Shown: piece by piece, positions 34,885 to 44,254 of the stretch | Position numbering within the stretch: the stretch's first letter is position 1 | How the letters are laid out: each line of letters opens with the position of its first letter | Source: Pseudomonadota bacterium | GTDB taxonomy: Bacteria > Pseudomonadota > Gammaproteobacteria > Pseudomonadales > Azotimanducaceae | NCBI GenBank assembly: GCA_022571865.1 | Contig: JACZXA010000009.1 | Location: 1 to 44,254 of the forward strand | Direction: 5' to 3' | Length of the DNA stretch: 44,254 bases | Notes under the pieces: model-generated | Databases searched by the model: none | Seen by the model: the letters and a program-made list of their open reading frames with translations, nothing else | Told to the model about the DNA's origin: nothing | Program-made: the position numbers and the translations under genes

Positions 34885-35280
34885 ATGAGCGAGATCCCAA
34901 CGGAACTCAAATTTGCCGCTAGCCACGAATGGGCGCGACTCGAAGAGGATGGCTCGGTCACGGTCGGAATCTCGGATCACGCGCAGAACGAACTCGGCGA
35001 TGTGGTTTACGTAGAACTTCCCGAACCAGGCCAGCAACTTGCCGCCCGGCATGAAGCCGGGGTAGTGGAATCCGTCAAAGCAGCTTCCGACATCTATGCG
35101 CCGGTTGGGGGCAACGTCATTGCGGTCAACTCCGCCCTGGACGATGCCCCGGAAATGGTCAATCAGGATCCTTATGGCGAGGGGTGGTTTTACCGGCTCG
35201 AGCCTGACGATGTGGAAGAACTGACAGAACTGTTGGATGCGGAAGCTTACGCGGAAATCTGTGCGGCTGAGGAACATTGA
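34885..35280 (+). CDS. gcvH: Glycine cleavage H-protein
   Basis: The 131-residue lipoyl carrier protein shuttles the aminomethyl intermediate between P, T and L proteins. The lipoyl-lysine motif is [16 protein letters not shown] (Lys about residue 65). [32 protein letters not shown] precedes it (core [12 protein letters not shown]) and [11 protein letters not shown] follows, all typical. The ATG at 34885 has GGGAG six bases upstream; earlier in-frame codons are non-conserved. It is 97 bp after gcvT and 54 bp before gcvPA. A GTCCGC/GCGGAC inverted repeat in the gcvT-gcvH gap (about 34793-34816) has no T-run. Confidence 0.97.
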   Translation: MSEIPTELKFAASHEWARLEEDGSVTVGISDHAQNELGDVVYVELPEPGQQLAARHEAGVVESVKAASDIYAPVGGNVIAVNSALDDAPEMVNQDPYGEGWFYRLEPDDVEELTELLDAEAYAEICAAEEH

Positions 35281-35334
35281 TGTTCGTGTTTCTCCCCCTT
35301 CGATTGCCCTCTTGTCCTTAAGGAGGGAGCAGTA

Positions 35335-36699
35335 ATGCCTTTCATTCCGCACACACAAGACGATGTGCAGATGATGCTGTCGGAGATTGGCGTCACGAGC
35401 ATCGAAGATCTGTTTGACGAAATCCCTGGCGAGTTGCGAGCCGGTGTGCTCGACGGCGTTCCCGAAGGCGTCAGTGAGATGGAGATGCTGAAGAAGCTCA
35501 GCGAGCGCGCATCCGCAGACGTATGCGGTGTTTGTTTTATTGGCGCCGGTTGTTACGACCATCACATACCCGCCGCGGTTTGGGATCTGACCACGCGCGG
35601 TGAGTTCATGACCGCCTATACACCGTATCAGGCAGAAGCAAGCCAAGGAACGCTGCAACTCATCTATGAATATCAATCCATGATGGCGGCGTTGACCGGT
35701 ATGGACGTTTCCAACGCATCGGTCTACGACGGCGCTTCGGGCCTTGGCGAAGCGGTACTGATGGCGATGCGTGCAAACAAGAAAATCAAGTCGCGCACGA
35801 TCCTGATTGCCGAAACCGTACACCCTTTCTATCGACAGACCGCGCAGAACATCGCCCGCAATCAAGGTGTCGAATTCCAACCGATTCCTTTTACCTGCGA
35901 TGGGCTGGTTGATATGTCGGCACTCGATCAAACGGGCGAATTTTCAGCAGTCGTTGTGCAGCAGCCGAATTTCTTCGGGCTCCTCGAAGACGTCGACGCT
36001 TTGACGGACTGGGCCAGTGAGCGAGGTGCGTTTGTCATCGCGGTGGTGAATCCACTCTCGTTGGCGATCCTGAACCCGCCGGGAAGCTGGGGGTCTGAAG
36101 GTGCCGACATCGTTTGTGGAGATGGTCAACCGCTAGGGATACCGATGGCGTCGGGCGGACCGTCGTTCGGTTTTATGTGTTGCCGGGACAAGCTGGTGCG
36201 ACAAATGCCCGGGCGCATCATCGGTCGCACCGAGGACTTGGAAGGTCGCCCCGGATTCACGCTGACCCTTCAGGCACGGGAGCAACATATTCGCCGTGGT
36301 AAAGCCACCTCGAATATCTGCACCAACCAGGGTTTGCTTGTCACCGCCGCAACGATACATATGAGTTTAATGGGCGCGCAGGGGCTGAAACAAGTTGCCG
36401 AACGGTGTTTCACCCAAACGGAGAAACTGGTTGCCGCTCTGGTTTCGGTACCGGGAGTAGAGGAACGTTTTCCTGGACCCTTTTTCCACGAGCGGGTCCT
36501 GAATCTGCCGCGCAATGCAAAGACCGTCGTGTCCGAGCTGGTCGAACACGGGATTTTGGCCGGCTTTCCACTGGGCGAACACTTCCCTGGCATGGATGAT
36601 GCGTTGCTGGTTTGTGCAACGGAGCAACGTACAGATGCGGAGATCGAACGCTACCGTGGTGTTTTACAAACGTGTCTCAGCTCGACACAAGAGACATGA
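35335..36699 (+). CDS. gcvPA: Glycine dehydrogenase (decarboxylating), alpha subunit
   Basis: The 454-residue subunit 1 of split P-protein corresponds to the N-terminal half of E. coli GcvP. Motifs: [15 protein letters not shown] at the start, [36 protein letters not shown] (about 101-120), [31 protein letters not shown], and [25 protein letters not shown] (core REQHIRR). The PLP-binding lysine is on the beta subunit. AAGGAGGGAGC lies just before the ATG, a strong ribosome site. It ends in an ATGA overlap with gcvPB, so the subunits are co-translated. Confidence 0.97.
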   Translation: MPFIPHTQDDVQMMLSEIGVTSIEDLFDEIPGELRAGVLDGVPEGVSEMEMLKKLSERASADVCGVCFIGAGCYDHHIPAAVWDLTTRGEFMTAYTPYQAEASQGTLQLIYEYQSMMAALTGMDVSNASVYDGASGLGEAVLMAMRANKKIKSRTILIAETVHPFYRQTAQNIARNQGVEFQPIPFTCDGLVDMSALDQTGEFSAVVVQQPNFFGLLEDVDALTDWASERGAFVIAVVNPLSLAILNPPGSWGSEGADIVCGDGQPLGIPMASGGPSFGFMCCRDKLVRQMPGRIIGRTEDLEGRPGFTLTLQAREQHIRRGKATSNICTNQGLLVTAATIHMSLMGAQGLKQVAERCFTQTEKLVAALVSVPGVEERFPGPFFHERVLNLPRNAKTVVSELVEHGILAGFPLGEHFPGMDDALLVCATEQRTDAEIERYRGVLQTCLSSTQET

Positions 36700-38162
36700 A
36701 GAGTGCCATAAAACAGACTTCGACAACGATTTTCGAACTGAGCAGAAGCGGTCGAGGAGCAATGGCGCAACGAGTTCCTGCGGGAGGAATGTTGAATATT
36801 CCCGAGAGTCTACTGCGCAAGGTACAACCTCGGTTGCCCGAAGTATCGGAGCTACAGGTGGTTCGTCATTACACCAATTTGTCGCGCAAGAATTTCTCTA
36901 TCGATAACCAGTTCTATCCGTTGGGTTCGTGCACCATGAAGTACAACCCGCGGGGTGCACATGGCGCTGCGAGTTTGCCGGGCTTCGTCGGACGTCATCC
37001 GCTGGCGCCGGTTGAGGTGAGCCAGGGGTTCCTCGCGTGCCTGTACGATTTGCAGGAGATCCTTAAACACGTTACCGGCATGCAAGGCGTGTCGCTCACT
37101 CCTATGGCCGGCGCCCAGGGTGAGTTCATTGGCGTCACGATGATCCGTGCTTATCACGAAGCGCGCCGAGATCACGAGCGAAACGAAATTCTCATACCCA
37201 GCACCGCCCACGGTACGAACCCGGCCACGGCGGTCATGTGTGGGTATAAAGTTTCTGAAGTTCCCGTGGATGCCAACGGCGATGTGGATACCAACGCACT
37301 CAAAGCGTCCGTTGGTCCCCAAACCGCCGGTTTGATGATGACCAACCCGTCGACTTGTGGCGTGTTCGAGCGGCGAATCCGCGAGATCGCCGATGTGGTG
37401 CACACGGCGGGCGGGTTGCTGTATTACGACGGAGCCAATTTGAACGCCATTTTAGGGAAAGTGAAACCCGGCGACATGGGTTTTGATGTCCTGCACATGA
37501 ATCTGCATAAAACCTTTGCGACGCCGCACGGTGGTGGCGGTCCAGGTGCCGGCCCGGTCGGGGTGGGCGAGCGATTGTTGCCTTATCTACCGGTTCCGTT
37601 GGTGGCAGAACAGAGCGGCGTTTATCGGTGGATGACGGAGAAAGACCTGCCACAGAGTATCGGGCGGTATTCCTGCTTCATGGGTAATGCCGGTATTTTG
37701 TTGCGTGCGTTGGCCTATGCGCTGATGTTGGGTCGTGAGGGGATGCATCGTGTTGGCGAGTACGCCACGTTGAATGCGAACTACCTGGCGAAAAGGCTGG
37801 AAAAATCCGGGTTTGAGCTCGCTTATCCAGACCGCCGTGCGACTCACGAGTTTATTGTTACTTTCAGTAAACAGGCAAAGTTGCTGGGTATTACCGCGAT
37901 GGACTTTGCGAAACGTCTCCTCGACTACGGTATTCACTCACCGACCACCTACTTTCCGATGTTGATTCCGGAGTGTTTTCTGATTGAGCCTACGGAAACG
38001 GAAACGTTAGAAGAACTCGACGCCTTCGTGAGCGCGATGGATGCCATTCAAAGGGAAGCGGAAAACGATCCCGAACGGTTGTTGGGCGCGCCTTACAATC
38101 TGCCAGTGCGACGCCTCGACGATGTGAAAGCCGCGCGCGAACTGGATCTCGTCTGGCGGTAA
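36696..38162 (+). CDS. gcvPB: Glycine dehydrogenase (decarboxylating), beta subunit
   Basis: The 488-residue subunit 2 of the split P-protein carries PLP on Lys 272 in [18 protein letters not shown]. Other motifs: [20 protein letters not shown] (about 72-91), [49 protein letters not shown] and YDGANLNAI. The alpha2beta2 enzyme decarboxylates glycine and passes the aminomethyl group to GcvH. The start overlaps the gcvPA stop (ATGA). The open frame runs 28 codons further back inside gcvPA and was not used. The L-protein gene is not in the window; the pyruvate-dehydrogenase L-protein is usually shared. Confidence 0.97.
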   Translation: MKSAIKQTSTTIFELSRSGRGAMAQRVPAGGMLNIPESLLRKVQPRLPEVSELQVVRHYTNLSRKNFSIDNQFYPLGSCTMKYNPRGAHGAASLPGFVGRHPLAPVEVSQGFLACLYDLQEILKHVTGMQGVSLTPMAGAQGEFIGVTMIRAYHEARRDHERNEILIPSTAHGTNPATAVMCGYKVSEVPVDANGDVDTNALKASVGPQTAGLMMTNPSTCGVFERRIREIADVVHTAGGLLYYDGANLNAILGKVKPGDMGFDVLHMNLHKTFATPHGGGGPGAGPVGVGERLLPYLPVPLVAEQSGVYRWMTEKDLPQSIGRYSCFMGNAGILLRALAYALMLGREGMHRVGEYATLNANYLAKRLEKSGFELAYPDRRATHEFIVTFSKQAKLLGITAMDFAKRLLDYGIHSPTTYFPMLIPECFLIEPTETETLEELDAFVSAMDAIQREAENDPERLLGAPYNLPVRRLDDVKAARELDLVWR

Positions 38163-38175
38163 TGGCAGCTGCGGG

Positions 38176-40254
38176 TCAGCTGTCCAGCGCAAGCTTCAAC
38201 GCATCCGGCGAGGTGATCGGTAACGAACAGCTCAGGCCGCTGCATAGGTAAGCCACTGTCTTCTGGCGCGTTTCGGCACTGACGAGTTTCGGTAGATAGG
38301 CAGGCAGCACGTTGGCCGTCTCGTATGGCAGCGCATAACACTGGCGCCAAGGGGCGTAGCCGTACGTTGCGACAGCCTGCCAGGGTGCGAGCTGTGAAAC
38401 AGGACCGCGAATGATTATCTGAGTTGGCGTTGCGAGCTCGGCTTCCAGTGCCGTCAGTAATGTGCAATGTCCAGCCGGGTATTGCTCCATGGCGGTTCGC
38501 GCCCAGCGAAGGGTGTTTGCCGAGGCATCCAGGTAGCGGCTGTCGCCAAACAGGTGGCCTAACTTGGCAAGCGCAAGTGCAATGACCCCGTTGCCGGGCG
38601 GCAGCGCGTCGTCCATAGTCGGTTTGGGTCGATGAATCAACGACTCGTGAGTGTGGCTGGTGAAGTAAAACCCTCCGTTGTCCTGGTCGTAGAAATGTTC
38701 GAGCACCGCGTCGCCGAGGTCGATGGCAAACCGTGCGTCGCTGTCACGCCAGTTCGATGCCAATAAAGCGAGCAATCCATCCAGCAAGTTGGCGTAATCG
38801 TCGAGGTAGCCGAGATATTTGGCAGAGCCCGCCTTCCAGGTGGCGAAGAGCATGCCACCGTGCCACATATTGGCGCGGATAAAATCCGTGGCCCGCTGGG
38901 CTTGTTCGATCCAGGATGAATTCTTCAAGACGACGCCTGCCTTGGCGAGCCCTTTGATCGCCAGCCCGTTCCACGAGCTCAAAATCTTGTCATCCAGACC
39001 CGGATGCACTCGCTTCTCCCGTTCCCGCAGAAGCTTCGCTCTCGCTTCGCTGAGGCTGACGTCGGCTTCATCTCGATCTAGCGATAACCGCTCAACGACG
39101 CTTCGCCACGAGTCGTAACGATGAAGATTCCAGCGCCCTTCGAAATTTGCTGGTTTGTCCAGACCATACAGAGTCTCGACGATGAGGTACTCATCTTCGC
39201 TGAGTAGGTTTTGGACGTCTTTGCGACGCCAGACGTAGTATTTGCCTTCCTCTCCTTCGGAATCGGCATCGAGGGCCGCATAGAAGGCGCCTTCGGGATG
39301 TTGCATTTCCCGTAACATCCACTGCGCCGTGTGGGTGACGGCTTGCTCGAACAGTTCATCCGGGGCGATTGTCAGAACGTCCGCATACAACGACAACAGT
39401 TGCCCGTTGTCGTAAAGCATCTTCTCGAAGTGCGGGATCATCCATTTGTCATCTGTGGCATAACGACAAAAACCACCACCGAGATGATCAAAGATGCCAC
39501 CGCGCGCCATCTTGGTCAGAGTGCGCATCACCATTTCGAGGGCGTCTCGATCGCGAGTGCCCCTACGGTCGGTGAATGCCCAGTGGCGTAGCAGGCGATC
39601 GGTGGTGTTGGGCATCGGAAATTTCGGCGCGCTGCCAAAGCCACCTTCTCGAGCATCGTGCTGCCGGCCAAGCTGCGCCCTGGCCTCGGCCAGCAGCTTC
39701 GCGTCATCGTCACTTCCCGGCGTAACGTCCCGTTGTGTGCTTTCAGGGTTTAGTTTGCTCAAGACCTCGCTCACCTTGGCACTATGTTCCGCAAATTCCC
39801 CTCGCCGACTGGCGAAGGCTTCGTTGATCCGGAGCAGGAGATCCGTAAACCCTGGCAGTTGGAAACGCGGGGTCCTAGGAAAATAGGTCCCACCAAAAAA
39901 CGGTAGCTGGGTGTCGGGGTCGAGGAACATGGTGAGTGGCCAGCCCCCGCTTTGCTGGGTCAATAACTGGTGGGCTACCTGATAAACCTTGTCGAGGTCA
40001 GGCCGTTCTTCCCGATCGACCTTGATGCAAACGAAATGGGCGTTCATCACCCGCGCGGTCGCTTCATCTTCGAATGACTCATGAGCCATCACATGACACC
40101 AGTGGCAGGAGGAGTAACCGATGGACAGCAGAATCGGTTTCTGTTCGCTACGGGCAAGATCCAATGCCTCCTCGTCCCAGGGGTGCCATGCCACGGGGTT
40201 ATCAGCATGTTGCAGCAGATAGGGGCTCGTCTCCTGTGCCAGTCGATTGCTCAT
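38176..40254 (-). CDS. DUF255/YyaL thioredoxin-domain protein
   Basis: A 692-residue protein of the YyaL/SPATA20 family. The N-terminal thioredoxin-like domain (about 1-165) begins [24 protein letters not shown] (core [12 protein letters not shown]) and has the active-site-like [14 protein letters not shown]. The middle and C-terminal parts form a six-hairpin (alpha/alpha)6 toroid like glycosidases and N-acylglucosamine epimerases, with [40 protein letters not shown] and [17 protein letters not shown]. No signal peptide is visible, so it is probably cytosolic. Biochemical role is unknown. Its stop is 13 bp from the gcvPB stop (convergent), and it is divergent from rppH. Confidence 0.92.
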   Translation of the reverse strand: MSNRLAQETSPYLLQHADNPVAWHPWDEEALDLARSEQKPILLSIGYSSCHWCHVMAHESFEDEATARVMNAHFVCIKVDREERPDLDKVYQVAHQLLTQQSGGWPLTMFLDPDTQLPFFGGTYFPRTPRFQLPGFTDLLLRINEAFASRRGEFAEHSAKVSEVLSKLNPESTQRDVTPGSDDDAKLLAEARAQLGRQHDAREGGFGSAPKFPMPNTTDRLLRHWAFTDRRGTRDRDALEMVMRTLTKMARGGIFDHLGGGFCRYATDDKWMIPHFEKMLYDNGQLLSLYADVLTIAPDELFEQAVTHTAQWMLREMQHPEGAFYAALDADSEGEEGKYYVWRRKDVQNLLSEDEYLIVETLYGLDKPANFEGRWNLHRYDSWRSVVERLSLDRDEADVSLSEARAKLLREREKRVHPGLDDKILSSWNGLAIKGLAKAGVVLKNSSWIEQAQRATDFIRANMWHGGMLFATWKAGSAKYLGYLDDYANLLDGLLALLASNWRDSDARFAIDLGDAVLEHFYDQDNGGFYFTSHTHESLIHRPKPTMDDALPPGNGVIALALAKLGHLFGDSRYLDASANTLRWARTAMEQYPAGHCTLLTALEAELATPTQIIIRGPVSQLAPWQAVATYGYAPWRQCYALPYETANVLPAYLPKLVSAETRQKTVAYLCSGLSCSLPITSPDALKLALDS

Positions 40255-40370
40255 GGGACTGTCCGGTTGCGATTGAGGGTCATCGTTGCATATTTTCTAT
40301 GTGTTGTGGTGCTGCTTGCTAATTACCAGGGGTTTCGGTTCAATCGGCGAAAGGCAGGGGACTGGATAAG

Positions 40371-40865
40371 GTGGTAGACGAGGATGGGTTTCGACCCAAC
40401 GTCGGTATCGTGCTGTCGAATGACCGTGGCCAGGTGCTCTGGGCTCGCCGGATAGGTGGCCACGATGCATGGCAGTTCCCGCAAGGTGGAATCGACGAGG
40501 ACGAGTCGGTGGAAGATGCCTTGTTTCGAGAGCTATATGAAGAGATCGGACTCAACAGGGAAAGCGTCGAGATCCTGGCCTGTACCAGCGGTTGGTTGCG
40601 TTACCGACTTCCGCGCAGGTTACGCCGTTATGACTCGAGCCCCGGATTCAAGGGCCAGAAACAGAAGTGGTTTCTATTGCGCATGCTCGCCGAGGATGCT
40701 CTGGTGCAGGTAAATTCTACGCTCAATCCGGAGTTCGATTACTGGCGTTGGGTCAGCTATTGGTATCCCGTCGGCCAGGTTGTCGAGTTCAAGCGGGACG
40801 TATATCGCCGCGCGCTGAAGGAGCTCGCCCCTCACCTCCCTGCCGCTGAAGTCGAGCTTGTCTGA
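40371..40865 (+). CDS. rppH: RNA pyrophosphohydrolase
   Basis: The 164-residue Nudix hydrolase converts 5'-triphosphate RNA to monophosphate, triggering RNase E-dependent mRNA decay. The Nudix box is complete: [20 protein letters not shown] (about 36-55), followed by IGL. RppH-specific parts: [43 protein letters not shown] and the C-terminal [23 protein letters not shown]. The start is GTG at 40371 with AGGGG upstream; no ATG gives a complete N-terminus. TGATG joins it to ptsP with a one-base overlap, the conserved rppH-ptsP pair. Confidence 0.96.
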   Translation: MVDEDGFRPNVGIVLSNDRGQVLWARRIGGHDAWQFPQGGIDEDESVEDALFRELYEEIGLNRESVEILACTSGWLRYRLPRRLRRYDSSPGFKGQKQKWFLLRMLAEDALVQVNSTLNPEFDYWRWVSYWYPVGQVVEFKRDVYRRALKELAPHLPAAEVELV

Positions 40866-43153
40866 TGCTCAATACACTGCGCAGAATTGTCCAGGATGTT
40901 ACCTCGGCAGCGTCTTTCCAGGAGGCGCTGGACATCATCGTCCACGAAGTGCGCGAAGCGTTGGGTATAGAGGTCTGCTCGGTATATTTGCTGAATTCCG
41001 CACGTGATCGGTATCTCTTCGTTGCCAATGAAGGTTTCAACGCCGATGCGATAGGCACGCTTTCGCTCGGTTTGCACGAAGGGCTGGTGGGCCTCGTAGG
41101 TGAAAGAGCCGAGCCAATCAATCTCGACGACGCAACCGCGCATCCCAGATTCCATCTCATCCCCGAGATTGGCGAGGAATCATTCAACTCGTTTCTAGGG
41201 GTACCGGTCATTCACCAACGTCAGGTTCTTGGCGTGCTGGTCGTGCAGCAACGGGACCGGCGGCGATTTGACGAGAGCGAGGAAGCCTTCCTGGTCACTC
41301 TCTCCGCACAGCTTGCCGCCATCATTGCCCATGCCCAGGCCACCGGCGACATCGCCAGATTGACCGATAAAGGGGCCGGTTTGGGTGCCAGGGATCGCGA
41401 AGAAGTGATGTTTCGCGGGGTGGCAGGGGCGCCAGGAATCAGCCTCGGTACGGCAGTGGTTATACACCCCGCGGCGAGTCTTGAAGCGGTACCGGAAAAA
41501 GTTGTGGAGGACACGACCGTCGAGCTCATGGTGCTCGATAAGGCTGTCAATTCCGTACGTAATGATATCCAACGTATCAGCGATCAGTTCGCTGAGAGCC
41601 TGCCGCCGGAAGAGCTTGCGCTGTTCGACGTTTATTTGCACATGCTGGATGACAACGCGCTGCCTGGAGATATTCGTAAGCACATCCGTGACGGGCAATG
41701 GGCGCAAGGTGCGCTCAAACAGGTGATTCGGGAACACGTGCGGCGGTTTGAAGCGATGGAAGATTCGTACCTGCGCGAGCGTGGCGCGGATGTCAAAGAT
41801 CTGGGCCTGCGGTTGTTGGCGTATCTTCAGGACATTCGCGCGAAGAAGACCCATTTTCCCGACGACACTATCCTCGTGGGCGATGAAGTGACACCCGGGA
41901 TGCTCGCTAACATTCCAGCGGACACGCTACGCGGCATCGTTTCGGTGCGCGGGTCCGTAAACTCCCATGTGGCGATACTTGCCCGTGCGCTGGGTATTCC
42001 CGCCGTGATGGGCGCAGTAGATCTGCCGCTCGCCAACGTCGACAATCGGCCGCTCATCGTTGACGGTTTTTACGGCGAGGTATTCGCCAACCCTTCGGAA
42101 CAGTTTATCGAGCAGTACCAGATGTTGGCGAACGAGGAGCGCGAATTCGCCGAGGAGCTCGAAGAACTCAAGGAATTGCCTTGCGTGACTAAAGACGGTT
42201 GGCGGGTGCGACTTTGGGTAAACATCGGTCTTCCGGGTGACATCTCGCGATCTCTGGATCGCGGTGCGGAGGGTGTTGGCCTGTTCCGTACCGAAGTGCC
42301 TTTCATGACCCGGGATCGCTTCCCGAGTGAGGAGGAACAACGGCTCATATACCGCGAGCATATGGAGGCGTTTGAGCCGCGGCAGATGACAATGCGTACG
42401 CTCGATATCGGTGGCGACAAGTCACTGTCCTATTTTCCGATCAACGAAGACAACCCGTTCCTCGGTTGGCGCGGCATACGGGTGACGCTGGATCATCCAG
42501 AGATCTTCATGGTGCAGACCCGCGCCATGATCAAGGCTAATGCCGGACTTCAATGCCTGCTGCGAATCATGTTGCCGATGATCTCCAACATCACCGAGGT
42601 CGAAGAAGCCAAAGCACTCGTGCAACGAGCGTATGAAGAGGTTGTCGAGGAGGGTGTAGACGTGAAACAACCCATGGTGGGCGTGATGATCGAAGTACCG
42701 GCTGCCGTCTACCAGTCCCGCCAGCTTGCAAAGTCGGTTGATTTCCTTGCGGTCGGATCCAACGATCTCACCCAGTACATGTTGGCCGTAGATCGAAATA
42801 ATCCACGGGTTGCGAGTCTTTATCAGGAAACCCATCCCGCGGTGTTGACCGCGTTACGCGAGGTTGCCCGAGCCGCACACGCAGAGCGAAAACCGGTCGG
42901 CATATGCGGTGAGCTTGCTGGTACGCCCGTCGGGGCCGTACTGCTGATGGCTATGGGTTACGACGTTTTATCGATGAACGCCACCAACCTGCCTAAAGTG
43001 AAGTGGGTGATCCGTAACATAAAGCGATCCGATGCCCGACGCATGCTCGCCCGCGTGCTCAAGATGGATACGGCCCAGGAGATCCAGTCGTACATGCATG
43101 GACAACTCATCGATGCCGGTCTCGGGCGGGTTGTACCCAGTCATCACGGCTGA
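40865..43153 (+). CDS. ptsP: PEP-protein phosphotransferase PtsP (EI-Ntr)
   Basis: The 762-residue first enzyme of the nitrogen-related PTS phosphorylates NPr (PtsO) from PEP. A GAF domain fills residues ~1-160 (CSVYLLNSARDRYLFVANEGF, LGVPVIHQRQVLGVLVVQQ). The EI part follows with GVAGAPGISLGTAV, the phospho-histidine H368 in GSVNSHVAILARALGIPAVMG (core NSHVAILAR), EGVGLFRTEVPFM, MRTLDIGGDKSLSYF, GSNDLTQYMLAVDRNN and the catalytic Cys in PVGICGELAG. Length matches E. coli PtsP (748). A hairpin terminator follows directly after the stop. Confidence 0.97.
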   Translation: MLNTLRRIVQDVTSAASFQEALDIIVHEVREALGIEVCSVYLLNSARDRYLFVANEGFNADAIGTLSLGLHEGLVGLVGERAEPINLDDATAHPRFHLIPEIGEESFNSFLGVPVIHQRQVLGVLVVQQRDRRRFDESEEAFLVTLSAQLAAIIAHAQATGDIARLTDKGAGLGARDREEVMFRGVAGAPGISLGTAVVIHPAASLEAVPEKVVEDTTVELMVLDKAVNSVRNDIQRISDQFAESLPPEELALFDVYLHMLDDNALPGDIRKHIRDGQWAQGALKQVIREHVRRFEAMEDSYLRERGADVKDLGLRLLAYLQDIRAKKTHFPDDTILVGDEVTPGMLANIPADTLRGIVSVRGSVNSHVAILARALGIPAVMGAVDLPLANVDNRPLIVDGFYGEVFANPSEQFIEQYQMLANEEREFAEELEELKELPCVTKDGWRVRLWVNIGLPGDISRSLDRGAEGVGLFRTEVPFMTRDRFPSEEEQRLIYREHMEAFEPRQMTMRTLDIGGDKSLSYFPINEDNPFLGWRGIRVTLDHPEIFMVQTRAMIKANAGLQCLLRIMLPMISNITEVEEAKALVQRAYEEVVEEGVDVKQPMVGVMIEVPAAVYQSRQLAKSVDFLAVGSNDLTQYMLAVDRNNPRVASLYQETHPAVLTALREVARAAHAERKPVGICGELAGTPVGAVLLMAMGYDVLSMNATNLPKVKWVIRNIKRSDARRMLARVLKMDTAQEIQSYMHGQLIDAGLGRVVPSHHG

Positions 43154-43175
43154 CAATCCGAAGCGGGTTGTTTTT
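43154..43175 (+). terminator. Intrinsic terminator after ptsP
   Basis: CAATCC (43154-43159) pairs with GGGTTG (43165-43170) around a five-base loop GAAGC, and five T's follow (43171-43175). It begins right after the ptsP stop. One pair is T-G. The short stem and T-run fit a modest Rho-independent terminator for the rppH-ptsP transcript. Confidence 0.65.
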
Positions 43176-43327
43176 GTCGTTTGCGATCGCGTTGATGGTG
43201 GGAATGCGCTATCTGCAGCTGAGCCGATGGCCGCGTACTCGTGCGATATCCGGGCTAGGAATTTCCGGCCAAAGTCGCTATCATAGCGATGGTCGGGATA
43301 TGATTGCGCCAGATTCGAAAGAGCGTA

Positions 43328-43355
43328 TTGTAGCCGATTGAGGAAATGCTATAAA
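43328..43355 (+). promoter_or_regulatory. Candidate sigma70 promoter for the lipoprotein gene
   Basis: TTGTAG (43328-43333) and TATAAA (43350-43355) are separated by 16 bp, about 40 bp before the lipoprotein start. A 13-bp odd-centred palindrome, CGCTAT-C-ATAGCG (43276-43288), lies upstream and could be an operator or chance. Assigned by eye only. Confidence 0.45.
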
Positions 43356-43395
43356 GCGAATATTCAAATCCGTTGCTATGGAAGAGGACGCGACC

Positions 43396-43878
43396 ATGAT
43401 GAAAATCTCGTTTCAAGTCGTTCAGGCCACGCTTGTCTGCGCAGGCATCTTGATTCTCTCCGGTTGCGACAGCGGGAATCAGTCCTCGAACAAGACCCAA
43501 ACTCTAAGTAAAACTGGCTCGAACGCAAAAAGCAATCAAGCCGGGGAGAATCTCAAAGGCGAGGTCGGAAAAGAACCTCCACCGAAAGAGTTGTTGGCCA
43601 TTCGCATTCTCGCTTCGAAACTATTGAAAGTCCCTGTTTCCAAGATTCAAGACGATGTGCCTCTGAGCGACCATCAACCCCCGATGGGCGAACTCCATCT
43701 TTTAGAACTTGTGATAGAGATTGAGGAACAATTCGCCATCAAAATTCCCGACGCGGCACTCGAAGCCGAGTCCGACAACAAAGATCCAACGATTCTTAAG
43801 CCCAAGATAACCCTCAGAGCGATTGCTAAAGTCGTTGAGAAAATCAGGTCCAAGAAACCAGAAAACCAAAAGAAATAA
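43396..43878 (+). CDS. Lipoprotein with acyl-carrier-protein-like domain
   Basis: About 160 residues. A signal peptide (MMKISFQVVQATLVCAGILI) ends in lipobox LSGC, so Cys24 should be lipidated; Asp at +2 (C-D-S) is the inner-membrane retention signal in E. coli-type Lol sorting. A Ser/Asn/Lys-rich linker (25-60) follows. The rest looks like an ACP fold: helix LAIRILASKLLKVPVSKIQDD, then GELHLLELVIEIEEQFAIKIPD, which aligns with the DSLDxVELVMxxEExFxIxIPD of acyl carrier proteins. The phosphopantetheine Ser position is Glu here, so normal carrier activity is unlikely. ATG 43396 has GAGG eight bases upstream; 43399 is an alternative. The role is unknown. Confidence 0.75.
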   Translation: MMKISFQVVQATLVCAGILILSGCDSGNQSSNKTQTLSKTGSNAKSNQAGENLKGEVGKEPPPKELLAIRILASKLLKVPVSKIQDDVPLSDHQPPMGELHLLELVIEIEEQFAIKIPDAALEAESDNKDPTILKPKITLRAIAKVVEKIRSKKPENQKK

Positions 43879-43880
43879 TT

Positions 43881-44254
43881 GGTGTTTTTAAGAATAAATC
43901 TGGAAAACTAGATTATACTCATGGGAGTTCTGAATGGTTTGATAGATCAATAATAAGTAAATTGGGTAAAGAAAAGGCAGATTCTCTTAAAACTAATGGG
44001 AAAAAGACACATCGAGAGTTGATTTCAAAAATGATAGATGTGGATCCAGAGAAATTTGAACCTTTTTTACGATTAAATAAAAGACAAAGGCTAATAGCTA
44101 AAAATTTTCTAAGGATTCATCATTTATCAAGAACAGATTTAATAGTTGGAATAAATACAGGATCTGGAGAAAGATGGCCTAAAGATCTACCAATAAAAAC
44201 TACCATTAAATTAATTAATGAAATTTATAAGAAATTTAATGCTAAAATTTTACT
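43881..44254 (+). CDS. Fragment of a family-9 glycosyltransferase (heptosyltransferase-like), no start, cut by window end
   Basis: A reading frame with no stop runs from the lipoprotein stop to the window edge, about 124 codons. It contains GVFKNKSGKLDYTHGSSEWF, THRELISKMIDVDP and IVGINTGSGERWPKDLP, then TTIKLINEIYKKFNAKILL. This matches the middle of ADP-heptose:LPS heptosyltransferase-like (GT9) proteins, where (I/V)G(I/L)NTGAGxRWP opens the C-terminal nucleotide-sugar domain. No ATG/GTG/TTG in frame can supply the missing ~100 N-terminal residues, and upstream the frame runs inside the lipoprotein gene. Composition is near 30% G+C with AGA/AAA/ATA-rich codons, unlike the rest of the window. 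Either a foreign broken gene or an assembly join. Confidence 0.72.

Noticed and set aside
34744-35931. Minus-strand ORF of 395 codons across gcvH and gcvPA
   Set aside because: It overlaps two clearly conserved plus-strand genes and their intergenic gap; no ribosome site or recognisable domain.
43276-43288. Palindrome CGCTAT-C-ATAGCG as a regulator binding site
   Set aside because: A single 13-bp palindrome with no second copy in the window and no regulator nearby; noted under the promoter but not called as an operator.

Overview
This window reads as a moderately GC-rich gammaproteobacterial chromosome segment. Gene content and local order resemble Pseudomonas and Chromatiales-type genomes: yggT-proC-yggS next to pilT-pilU, gshB-tonB-yqgE-ruvX next to the pilGHIJ-chpA chemosensory cluster, 6S RNA-ygfA-zapA facing ygfB-pepP-ubi, and rppH-ptsP. 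Genes are tightly packed with many ATGA overlaps. Both ends look different from the core. The first ~250 nt carry a small unrecognised ORF ending in an attC-like inverted repeat. The last ~375 nt are very AT-rich and hold a piece of a glycosyltransferase gene with no start. The window may therefore be a contig whose ends are a cassette or island boundary, or assembly joins.

Layout. 1-566: unknown ORF, attC-like hairpin, gene-free DNA. 567-2935 (minus): yggU, yggT, proC, yggS. 3102-5299 (plus): the twitching-motility ATPases pilT and pilU. 5318-8164 (minus): ruvX, yqgE/algH, a TonB-like protein, gshB. 8410-17415 (plus): a Pil-Chp chemosensory operon, pilG-pilH-pilI-pilJ-chpA-chpC. PilJ has almost no periplasmic sensor. 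ChpA is 1982 residues long with acidic heptapeptide-repeat linkers. 17464-20276 (minus): rsmE, metF, metK. 20493-26052 (plus): tkt, pgk, an alpha/beta hydrolase and a D-2-hydroxyglutarate-dehydrogenase-type flavoprotein. 26054-26204: a REP-like repeat cluster with a 26-bp perfect hairpin. Then rpiA (minus) and ilvA (plus), def, ygfA, 6S RNA, zapA and zapB-like (minus). 30576-38162 (plus): ygfB-family, pepP, a UbiH/UbiI-type hydroxylase, gcvT, gcvH, gcvPA, gcvPB. Then a DUF255/YyaL thioredoxin-fold protein (minus), rppH, ptsP and an unusual ACP-like lipoprotein (plus).

Themes: type IV pilus retraction and its chemosensory control; one-carbon and methionine metabolism (glycine cleavage, MetF, MetK, 5-FCL, Def); pentose phosphate/glycolysis (Tkt, RpiA, Pgk); housekeeping division and RNA functions. 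The most unusual signal is a 21-nt (7-residue, acidic) coding repeat that has expanded in four places inside chpA. It also appears at the 3' end of the unrelated ygfB-family gene, including a 25-nt stretch identical in both.
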